Shown here: positions 44,735-51,614 of the stretch, in pieces
Layout of the letters: every line of letters begins with the position of its first letter
How positions within the stretch are numbered: the first letter of the stretch is position 1
Source of the DNA: JAIBAJ01 sp965284645
GTDB lineage: Bacteria > Bacteroidota > Bacteroidia > JAIBAJ01
DNA: 64,000 nucleotides
Direction of reading: 5' to 3'
Assembly (NCBI GenBank): GCA_965284645.1
Contig: OZ260106.1
Span: forward strand, 3,162,001-3,226,000
Program-made: the position numbers and the translations under genes
Notes under the pieces: model-generated
What the model saw: the letters and a program-made list of their open reading frames with translations, nothing else
What the model was told of the DNA's origin: nothing
The model's database searches: none

Positions 44735-44852
44735 GTTCTATTCCGTTGCTTTTCCATCCAAGGTTTTTGGTATGTTCAAGGTGAAACAATGCGTCCGTCA
44801 CTTTCGGTACGCTAGAGACTTCAAATTTTTGAGTGATATTGAAGATTGACAT
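44673..44852 (-). CDS. Small conserved-looking protein (59 residues)
   Basis: The ATG at 44852 overlaps the stop codon of the MerR-like gene (TAATG), indicating translational coupling. The frame encodes MSIFNITQKFEVSSVPKVTD, then ALFHLEHTKNLGWKSNGIEH and AIIRTVQVDSETGQNLGFG, with a stop at 44673. The overlap on both sides, together with a sensible amino-acid composition, supports a real gene. I do not recognise a domain. It would be the second gene in a four-gene unit that ends with the recombinase. Confidence 0.6.
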   Translation of the reverse strand: MSIFNITQKFEVSSVPKVTDALFHLEHTKNLGWKSNGIEHAIIRTVQVDSETGQNLGFG

Positions 44853-45772
44853 TATAGTTTGAATTTGGTTTTTAAGGATGAATAGGCTATTTCATCACCA
44901 GATTGGTTTTTCACCAGCAAGGTCGAATATTCCCTATTCAAAAATATTTCACCAACCCTTGCTTTCAGGTCTACATTTATTCTTTTTTCACCTTCCAATA
45001 TAAATGGCTTTCCGTTCTTAAAGTCAATTCGTATAGATTCGAAATTTCCTTCATTAATTAAAAATAATATATGCGCTTCCGTTGCAGTCAGTATACTCAA
45101 ATCAGATGAAAATTTATAGTTCTCAGGATTTTTTAGAAAGTTCCTAATGAGTTTGAAAAAAGGAATGACTATGCAACTTTCCTCTCTAAGCATTTTTGAA
45201 ACTGCTGTATTTTTTTGGTCTTGATTATTAAAATCAATCACTGCATTTCCATAAGGAGAAATGTAAATCTTTGAATCCTCCCTTTCTGAAATATAATTGA
45301 AAAGTCCCATTTCCAATTGGCCAAACTCGAATTGTTTCAATTTTTCAATAATCCCTTCTGACTCCATTATTTTTACCGCCTTGGATGAATCCTTCGTAAT
45401 TGAAAGGAATAGTTTTGAATAGAAGTCTTTTATAGATTCAGGTGTTTCCAGATTTAGAAATTTGTGGATTGGTTTTTTATTAACCAGATAATCCTTCACC
45501 TTTAAAATCGTTGATAGGGGCATTCCAAAAGCTCGAAGTTCACAAACAATCTTTAACCAAATAAGTTCCACGAAATGAAATTTATGGTTTTCATCAAATT
45601 GCCTTTCACTTTCAAAAAGTAAACCTAGTTGTTTCCAATGCATGATAACCCTTGGAGTAACCCCAACATCTTTTGTAGTAAAATCTTTGGTAAACATGCG
45701 TTGGTTAAGAGCCTGAAATAATTTATCAGGGGGAATTTTATCAAGAGCAAGGGTTTCGGTTGAGCTTTCCAT
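44852..45772 (-). CDS. MerR-like transcriptional regulator of the mobile element
   Basis: A 306-residue protein from the ATG at 45772; ten more codons are open upstream but start within the AT-rich operator region. The N-terminal part (TKDFTTKDVGVTPRVIMHWK, then QLGLLFESERQFDENHKFHF and AFGMPLSTILKVKDYLV) is a MerR-type winged helix with the usual 'order of wing and dimer helix'. The rest has no named domain and may sense a ligand or protein. It heads the operon with two small genes and the recombinase, and is divergent from the zinc-finger/ATPase gene, with a perfect palindrome between the two starts. Confidence 0.72.
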   Translation of the reverse strand: MESSTETLALDKIPPDKLFQALNQRMFTKDFTTKDVGVTPRVIMHWKQLGLLFESERQFDENHKFHFVELIWLKIVCELRAFGMPLSTILKVKDYLVNKKPIHKFLNLETPESIKDFYSKLFLSITKDSSKAVKIMESEGIIEKLKQFEFGQLEMGLFNYISEREDSKIYISPYGNAVIDFNNQDQKNTAVSKMLREESCIVIPFFKLIRNFLKNPENYKFSSDLSILTATEAHILFLINEGNFESIRIDFKNGKPFILEGEKRINVDLKARVGEIFLNREYSTLLVKNQSGDEIAYSSLKTKFKL

Positions 45773-45794
45773 TAAAAAATATTTCCAGCAAATA

Positions 45795-45812
45795 TATATC
45801 ATTTGTGATATA
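45795..45812. promoter_or_regulatory. Palindromic operator candidate
   Basis: TATATCA-TTTG-TGATATA is a perfect 7-bp inverted repeat placed between the divergent regulator and ATPase genes. A further half site, TGATAT, follows at 45827-45832. A TATTTTTG -7 box for the plus-strand gene lies at 45817-45824, so a bound regulator would overlap this promoter. Confidence 0.6.
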
Positions 45813-45896
45813 ATAATATTTTTGCATGATATTTATTTTCCGAACTTCAGCATAACAAATTCAAGTTTCTACGAACGGATTCCAACTTTCACGAAC

Positions 45897-46231
45897 ATGA
45901 GTACCCTAAAACACACTAAATTTTGTAATTATTGCAAAAAAAGCTTTATTGGTAAAAACACTAGAGCCACGTACTGTTCAGACAGATGCCGGATGGCCAT
46001 GTCAAGGGCAAATGCCATTCTTGTTACGGAAAAGTGGAAGGAAGAGGAGCAAAAGAAGCAAATGAAAGAATTATATCAGAAATTTTGTTCAGAGCTCTCG
46101 GTTATGGAAAATGATCTAATCTTGAGGAAAAAAGAATTTGAAAATGATGAATTGCGAAAACTTGAATTATCAGTAAAACGCAAAATGGAAATTGAAAAAT
46201 TGGAGCTTCTTAGAGAGGAATTAAAAAAAAA
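45897..46231 (+). pseudogene. 5' part of an interrupted zinc-finger/RecA-like ATPase gene
   Basis: The ATG at 45897 starts MSTLKHTKFCNYCKKSFIGK; an earlier TTG frame start at 45822 is less likely. A treble-clef-type zinc finger (CNYC ... CSDRCR) near residues 10-33 is followed by a long charged coiled coil. The frame then runs into the IS1595 terminal repeat at 46232 and stops at 46256 after seven or so foreign codons. Removing the element and one copy of the 8-bp duplication joins this part in frame to the ATPase part at 47778, giving 431 residues. As it stands, the two halves are separate and the protein is probably inactive. Confidence 0.85.
46224..46231 (+). repeat. Target site duplication of the IS1595 element (left)
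   Basis: AAAAAAAA, matched by AAAAAAAA at 47770-47777. Eight bp is the usual duplication for this family. Because it is a homopolymer the exact boundary could shift by a base. Confidence 0.7.
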
Positions 46232-46236
46232 CGGAA

Positions 46237-47220
46237 TTATAAAGAACGTGGATTAATGGCAATTTTTACTAGGGTTTCAAACATATCGTCCTCCTTTCTA
46301 TTATTGTACTTAAACACAAATTCTCCCACATATTTTGGTAAGTGTTTTTCGCTTACTTGGTGATATTGCCCCATTATTCCCCTTTTGATTATTGCCCAAA
46401 AACTTTCAATGGTATTCGTATTTACTCCTTTGTAGGAATAACCTTTTGAATGGTCAATTTTTATGTTTTCAATTATTTCATCAAATCGTGAATAACCTTT
46501 GAATGTATCAGTAATTAAAAGCGATTCATTGGTTTTAACATTCCTTTCAACCATTTCAATCAAATTTTTGCGGGATAGCGTTTTCATTACTTCTGCTATT
46601 ACATTTCCATCTCGTTGAACAATTCCAACAACAGGGGTTTTCTTTTCGCTGCCTCGTCCTCGTTTAATATTCAAATCAGGTTTCGCTGGGTTTCCTTTTG
46701 ATGGGGATAAATCAAAACCATTATCAATTGCTTCCTTTATTTGTTGGTCAAATTCCTTCTTTTCAGCCTTTGAGGTAACTATGTTGTTTGGTTTCCTTGG
46801 TTTACCTCCAACAAATGTTTCATCCATTTCAACAACATCTTCCAGCATGGCATTTTCATCATTGTCTTCAGCCATCATTTCCCTAATCTTATGGTACATC
46901 TTCCATGAAGTTGGGTAACTAATATTCAAGTTCCTTTGAAGTTGCAAAGCAGATAAACCTTTTTTTGCATCGGTAATTATTGAAAAAGCCATTAACCACG
47001 TTTTCAATGGTATTTTGGTATTTTCAATATTGGTTTTTGCAGTTACGAAAACTCCTTTATTGCAGTCTAAACAACGAAAACGATAATCTTCATACCTTTT
47101 CGATAGTCGGTTGCTCTTACAATGGACACAAGAAGGTTTTTCGCCCCATCGAATAAATTCAAAATATTGAACTGCATCTAATTCGGTTGGGAATTTTTCG
47201 GATATTTCAATTATGTTCAT
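46237..47220 (-). CDS. IS1595-family transposase (ISXO2-like)
   Basis: A 327-residue DDE transposase. An N-terminal zinc ribbon (CVHC near 32 with CLDC near 51) is followed by the helical TWLMAFSIITDAKKGLSALQ segment. The catalytic triad-type residues are D in VEMDETFVGG near 131, D in LLITDTFKGY near 237 and the family's N/E segment NTIESFWAIIKRG near 269. The stop codon lies inside the left terminal repeat. The start codon overlaps the stop of the upstream membrane-protein gene (ATGA), so translation is coupled. The frame is intact, so the element may be active. Confidence 0.94.
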   Translation of the reverse strand: MNIIEISEKFPTELDAVQYFEFIRWGEKPSCVHCKSNRLSKRYEDYRFRCLDCNKGVFVTAKTNIENTKIPLKTWLMAFSIITDAKKGLSALQLQRNLNISYPTSWKMYHKIREMMAEDNDENAMLEDVVEMDETFVGGKPRKPNNIVTSKAEKKEFDQQIKEAIDNGFDLSPSKGNPAKPDLNIKRGRGSEKKTPVVGIVQRDGNVIAEVMKTLSRKNLIEMVERNVKTNESLLITDTFKGYSRFDEIIENIKIDHSKGYSYKGVNTNTIESFWAIIKRGIMGQYHQVSEKHLPKYVGEFVFKYNNRKEDDMFETLVKIAINPRSL

Positions 47221-47672
47221 GATATTAATAGTTCATTTCCATAAATTAATTTCATATTTTCCAAAATAGAATTTTTATCCAAATTAGGATTTTCATTTTG
47301 AATCATTTCAAAAACACTTTTTTGCTCTTGTTTTAAATTATTGGTAAAGACTATCAAAGCATCTTCATTTATTCTTAAATTATTAGTATATTGATTAAAT
47401 GACCTTACCCTATTAACAAATTGCAATACATTTATAAAGGAAATATAATTTAATTTACTCCTTTCTAATTCATCATTAGATTTTTTTAACGATTTTAAAA
47501 CAAAATATAAAATTGTTATGGTAACAACTTTTATTATAAAATCAAATATGTCAAAATTTAAATCCATAGTAGTTGGTATTTTAAGATTAGGTAAAAAAAT
47601 TAAAACAATTTCATATAATTCTTTTGAAAGTAAAATAAAAATTGTAAATGGGCTATTTGATATTTTTTTCAT
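47217..47672 (-). CDS. Small membrane protein, passenger gene of the IS1595 element
   Basis: A 151-residue protein with one or two hydrophobic segments (TIFILLSKELYEIVLIFL at the N-terminus and FIIKVVTITILYFVLKSL near 45-63), then a soluble helical part rich in Asn and Lys. It overlaps the transposase start by 4 bp. I recognise no family. IS1595 relatives can carry accessory genes, so this is likely a passenger or an accessory to transposition. Confidence 0.72.
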   Translation of the reverse strand: MKKISNSPFTIFILLSKELYEIVLIFLPNLKIPTTMDLNFDIFDFIIKVVTITILYFVLKSLKKSNDELERSKLNYISFINVLQFVNRVRSFNQYTNNLRINEDALIVFTNNLKQEQKSVFEMIQNENPNLDKNSILENMKLIYGNELLIS

Positions 47673-47769
47673 TTGTGGATTTTAAAAGTTTCTTCAAAAA
47701 TAGAAACATTTCCAAAGTATCCACGTTGTTTATGATTTTAGGGGTTTATCCAAGTTGTTTATAATTCCG

Positions 47770-47777
47770 AAAAAAAA
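47770..47777 (+). repeat. Target site duplication of the IS1595 element (right)
   Basis: AAAAAAAA directly after the right terminal repeat (ending ATTCCG at 47769), matching the left copy. Confidence 0.7.
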
Positions 47778-48738
47778 TAATGGAAAGGTTAAGGAGCAGG
47801 GCAATTTTGTTAGAATGGCACAATTGGGGAACGATAGTACATCAAAACTCTTATGGATGATTGCAGGAGGATATATTGACCATAAGCTAGGAACAGGGCC
47901 AACCTTCGTTGACAATAAGGAAAAGATTAAGGAATTAGACCAAAGAATTAAAAAACTAAACGAAGAGGAAGCAAGGTACACAATGGAAGTTTACTTTAGG
48001 AAGGATGAGCCGGATTTTGTATCAGAAATGAAGGAAAAAATTGAAAACAAAAGGAAAGAAACCATGGTTATAAAGCAAAAGATTGAGCAACCAATTGTTT
48101 CAAAAAGCCTTAAGGACTTAAAAGATGCTGCTGGTTTTGTTTCAGCTAAAAGCCTCAAATATGCCAACTTTTCCGAAAGAGTAAGGCTGGACGGCGATAT
48201 GGGTAAATTTTTGGGTGACGTGGAAATGGATAAATTGGCCATAACCTTATTGGGTAAGCCAGGTTCGGGAAAAACTTATTTCACTTTCGACCTTATGCGA
48301 GCCTTTTCAAAATTAGACTTTACCATTGCCTATTTTTCTTTGGAAGAAGGAATAAATGACCTTACCAGAACCAAGCTGGAGAAGTATGGATTAATGGAAA
48401 AGGAAAACATCATGCTAATAGACAGGGGAAACATTGAAGATATTAAGAAGTCCGCCTCCCAATTTAAGGTCATTATCATAGATAGCTGGGGGAAATTAAA
48501 TGCGCCGACTGATGAATTTGATATACTCCGAAACCAATACCCCAAAACCATTTTCATTTCCATTTTCCAACAAACATCTTCTGGAGCCATGCGTGGAGGA
48601 ACAAAGGCGGCTTTTGATGCAGGTATAAATATCGAAACTTACAAAGAAGGAGAAGAAAGGATTGCCACTTGTACCAAAAACAGGTATGGAGTGGCAGGCT
48701 TGAAATATGGGATAAATGAGGGGAGGATTTTAGAATAA
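47778..48738 (+). pseudogene. 3' part of the interrupted zinc-finger/RecA-like ATPase gene
   Basis: The frame is open from inside the IS end through 48738. From residue 17 of this part the sequence is NFVRMAQLGNDSTSKLLWMI, then a coiled coil, then a RecA/KaiC-type ATPase: Walker A LLGKPGSGKT, Walker B-like VIIIDSWG and FISIFQQTSSGAMRGG. This order (zinc finger, coiled coil, ATPase) is known in regulatory or replicative ATPases of mobile elements. A start codon inside this part (for example ATG at 47815, encoding MAQLGNDSTS) could still express the ATPase portion alone. The gene was probably a core part of the recombinase element. Confidence 0.85.
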
Positions 48739-48824
48739 AATTGAAGTTCTAATTTCCCAAAAAGTGGACATATCCTGTATTACAATCTAACCCTATTTTA
48801 TTTGTGACTCTTAAATGGAGAAAT

Positions 48825-50780
48825 TTAATTTAAACCATTTTTCTTTTTGAAAAAACCAAAGTTTTTAATGAAAGGGGAATTTGAAACAAAATTTCGTTTT
48901 TCAATTTTTGGCATTTTTAGCTTGTCTGAAAGTTCTTGGATAAAGTTCATACAGTCATCTTCAAAAATAAATCCTGGAATTTGTTCATTTAAGCTAAAAT
49001 CCCATTTAGCTCTATTTCTATGTTGAAAAAGGAGCTTCTTTTCAAAATCATATTGGTTCATGACTTTGTATCTTGCAATGGTAGGGCATTCGATAATATG
49101 GTAGCTATCATTTGCTAGCATAAAGCCAAAATGAAAAGCTTCTTTATCGCCATGAAAGAAATTATAAAAATAATCCGAATTTTCATTTATCCACATACTT
49201 AAACACAAGCCTTTCCATACCTTGGATTTATCAATAAGGATTTGACCAGTTTCAAATTCTATTTCATTTCTTTTTTGCAAATCTAACAACTCCCATAGCT
49301 TGTTGTTAGGATTAAGCAATGAAATATCTGGCCAAAAGATTGCACCTTTATTTTTGAAGTCCTCAGAATCAAAAAGGAATTCTGGATTTTGAACAGGTAC
49401 ATTGTCTGCATCCAATAATAGCACATCTCTGAAAGGGCTGTTTAGGATTGCATAAGATTTTAATTCCCATCCATTTAAATTTTTAAACGGTGAAAATTTA
49501 AATAGATTTTCGGCATTTACAAAAGTTACATCATATTGACATATTTGGTCATGAATTGGAGGAACATTTTCCTTGCCATCCTTTTGCCAAATCTGAATTG
49601 GCAATGTACATCCCAATTTTCTTAACATTCTTACGCACACCCATGCATTTAATAAATATTTTTCTCCACCCGCACAGATTACTATTCCCTTTTCAAAAAA
49701 TGTATTTGGATAAGAAATTAAGTTGTCAAATACCCAATTCAATTGAGACTTTACATTTAAATTAGTAATTTTAGTTCTTCTATCGTAATTTGGTAAATAA
49801 TCAATCGGATTGGTATTTTGCGGTATTGCATGGTTTATTCCCTTTTCGTATCTAAGAAATATTTTAATTCGATTAATAACTTCTAGTGGTTCAATCATAT
49901 CCATACATGCAGGTAAATCTCCAATAGTATTAACACATAGGTTTTCTGGCCTATCATGGATTTCTCCATCCTTTAAAGGAAATGTCCGACTTTTCCAACA
50001 ACCACCATCCTTACAACAATCTAGTGCCCCAATGGTGTGAATAAATTGATGACCAGGATATTCCTCCCAATGAGCGGGTTCTCTTCCGCCAGCAATAACC
50101 ACACAAGGTCTTAATTTTTCAGGGTCAAATTTATATTCAATTGCAGCACTAAGGTGCATTAATAAACTTACAGGTGTAAGAACTCCTTTTGAATGGTAAA
50201 CCAATTGAATTAATTCTCTTAAGTTAGTTTTACCTCTTAGGTCAATAGTTTCATTTAAACTAGGATGCAAATGATGCATTTCTCCTACTTGCACAAAAGT
50301 TATCTTTCCTTTTAATGAATTAATTACCTCTTGGTATCTTTTGGGGCTCCACCATTTAATGGTAAAGTCAGCTTTTCCACCTGAGACCATTAACCAAAAT
50401 TCATTTGGAATATTATATTTCTCAAGAATTGTTTTATCCTTCTTCTCTTCAATAGATAAATGTATGTCCCCCTTGAACTGTGTTGGTTTTACATTTAAAT
50501 TAAGTTTTTGATTTATATAATCAATAAAACCATGAACAAAATGATAAGGCTTAGTATTACTTTGGTGAATTAAAGGGTAATGACAATCTATAACCAAAGT
50601 ATCACCATCACTCTCTGACAAATTAGTTAAATATGGATTGTTTAACCAAATATAAGGCGAGCTAGTCCTTACATCTGTTAAAAATTGACTTGGATAATAT
50701 TTATGTAAATCTCTGATAGCTGCTGTTAGCATTACAATATCGCCAGGAGATTGAAAATTTTTAAAAATTATTTTGTTCAC
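48825..50780 (-). CDS. Two-domain glycosyltransferase (GT9-like plus GT71-like)
   Basis: A 651-residue cytoplasmic protein with no signal peptide. Residues 1-310 resemble heptosyltransferase-type GT9 enzymes: FQSPGDIVMLTAAIRDLHKY at the start and GVLTPVSLLMHLSAAIEY near 205-222, the sugar-nucleotide half. Residues about 365-600 resemble GT71/Mnn1-type mannosyltransferases with YLLNAWVCVRMLRKLGC and the metal-binding segment DVLLLDADNVPVQNPEFLF near 450-468. A cysteine cluster (CCKDGGCWKSR) lies near 265. Two sugar-transfer steps on one polypeptide are inferred. It is divergent from the serine-tract gene, whose promoter overlaps its start. Confidence 0.8.
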   Translation of the reverse strand: MNKIIFKNFQSPGDIVMLTAAIRDLHKYYPSQFLTDVRTSSPYIWLNNPYLTNLSESDGDTLVIDCHYPLIHQSNTKPYHFVHGFIDYINQKLNLNVKPTQFKGDIHLSIEEKKDKTILEKYNIPNEFWLMVSGGKADFTIKWWSPKRYQEVINSLKGKITFVQVGEMHHLHPSLNETIDLRGKTNLRELIQLVYHSKGVLTPVSLLMHLSAAIEYKFDPEKLRPCVVIAGGREPAHWEEYPGHQFIHTIGALDCCKDGGCWKSRTFPLKDGEIHDRPENLCVNTIGDLPACMDMIEPLEVINRIKIFLRYEKGINHAIPQNTNPIDYLPNYDRRTKITNLNVKSQLNWVFDNLISYPNTFFEKGIVICAGGEKYLLNAWVCVRMLRKLGCTLPIQIWQKDGKENVPPIHDQICQYDVTFVNAENLFKFSPFKNLNGWELKSYAILNSPFRDVLLLDADNVPVQNPEFLFDSEDFKNKGAIFWPDISLLNPNNKLWELLDLQKRNEIEFETGQILIDKSKVWKGLCLSMWINENSDYFYNFFHGDKEAFHFGFMLANDSYHIIECPTIARYKVMNQYDFEKKLLFQHRNRAKWDFSLNEQIPGFIFEDDCMNFIQELSDKLKMPKIEKRNFVSNSPFIKNFGFFKKKNGLN

Positions 50781-50801
50781 TTTAGTTTTATCTTATATTT
50801 G
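50772..50801 (+). promoter_or_regulatory. Promoter for the serine-tract protein
   Basis: TTTG (50772-50775), 18 nt, TATATTTG (50794-50801): an exact fit to the Bacteroidota consensus. The ATG at 50823 is 21 bp downstream. The box overlaps the start of the divergent glycosyltransferase gene. Confidence 0.75.
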
Positions 50802-50822
50802 ACCTAACAAAAATATTAAAAA

Positions 50823-51572
50823 ATGGCACTAATAATAAACCCTTTTGCCCAAATTGCTAAACAACATTTTGAAGGAATGATTTATGTTGTAAATTATTTT
50901 GCAGGAAGTTCTTCCAGTTCTTCTAGCTCTTCAAGCTCTGATAGTTCTTCCAGTTCCTCTGGTCCAACTCCTAAGCCTGTAGTTTTAACGGTTGATTCCT
51001 TAGTTCAAGCAACTATAACCTACATAAAAACCATTTACACATTAGATGCAGAACAGCAATCGCTACTGTATATTGCAATAACTGATGGGATTAACGGATA
51101 TGTAAATGCAAAAACAGGCGGTTATTTAAATTATTCAAATGCGCAACAAAAGTTTATTTTTCAATTTGTAGAAGGGCTTCAAAATGTTCAATCTTCAGGT
51201 TTTGATAATTATTTTGACAGTGTTTCTAATGCCATTACTCAATCGGGATTAACCACTAGTGAACAATCTCCATTGCTTTTGGGAGTAGCCATAGGTAAGG
51301 CCAATTATGCTTTTTGGGATACTGTGGTAGGTGAAGGAGGTGATATACTTTCATTAATAGGTAAAAATCATGCACTTTCAAGTCCAAGGGATTTGCCTTT
51401 TTGGGTTGGAGCAGCAGAAGAGGCTGCTTTAATTGTAGCTAGAAGAAATTCTAAAACAGTTGGAGCCACTACAAATGAATCTTTAGGTGTAGACCCAATT
51501 TCTGCCTTGGCATCATCAATAGCTGTTGGTGTTGGGGTTTATGCATTTAATTGGGTGCAATTAAATGCATAG
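50823..51572 (+). CDS. Protein with a poly-serine tract, function unknown
   Basis: A 249-residue protein. After a short N-terminal segment (INPFAQIAKQHFEGMIYVVN) comes a run of 17 serines broken by one aspartate (residues 29-46), then GPTPKP and a globular helical domain of about 200 residues rich in Ala and Gly at the end. The serine tract uses several codons (AGT, TCT, TCC, TCA, AGC), so it is kept at protein level. There is no signal peptide. The adjacent glycosyltransferase and FkbM methyltransferase suggest that the tract might be glycosylated (inference). I recognise no family. Confidence 0.75.
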   Translation: MALIINPFAQIAKQHFEGMIYVVNYFAGSSSSSSSSSSSDSSSSSSGPTPKPVVLTVDSLVQATITYIKTIYTLDAEQQSLLYIAITDGINGYVNAKTGGYLNYSNAQQKFIFQFVEGLQNVQSSGFDNYFDSVSNAITQSGLTTSEQSPLLLGVAIGKANYAFWDTVVGEGGDILSLIGKNHALSSPRDLPFWVGAAEEAALIVARRNSKTVGATTNESLGVDPISALASSIAVGVGVYAFNWVQLNA

Positions 51573-51614
51573 GCATAGTAATTAAAAATTTTAAACTCAA
51601 TAATAGAAATTGTT

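Larger units (their letters stand above)
46232..47769 (-). mobile_element. IS1595-family insertion sequence (1538 bp)
   Basis: The terminal inverted repeats are CGGAATTATAAAGAACGTGG at the left and, read inward from the right, CGGAATTATAAACAACTTGG; about 22 of the first 25 positions match. The flanks are eight A residues on each side. The element encodes a transposase and a coupled small membrane protein. A second, internal copy of the end motif (TATCCACGTTGTTTATGATT, near 47718-47737) lies just inside the right end, possibly an extra transposase site. The element interrupts the zinc-finger/ATPase gene and is oriented against it. Confidence 0.9.

Noticed and set aside
44598..44849. 83-codon plus-strand frame between the recombinase and the regulator
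   Set aside because: The minus strand holds two coupled small genes here with sensible sequence; the plus frame is their shadow.
45822..45896. TTG-started extension of the zinc-finger gene
   Set aside because: The TTG lies inside the -7 promoter box; the ATG at 45897 directly precedes the zinc finger.
47716..47738. True right end of the IS1595 element
   Set aside because: It matches the left end well, but there is no direct duplication next to it, whereas the outer copy ending at 47769 is flanked by eight A residues and restores the interrupted frame.
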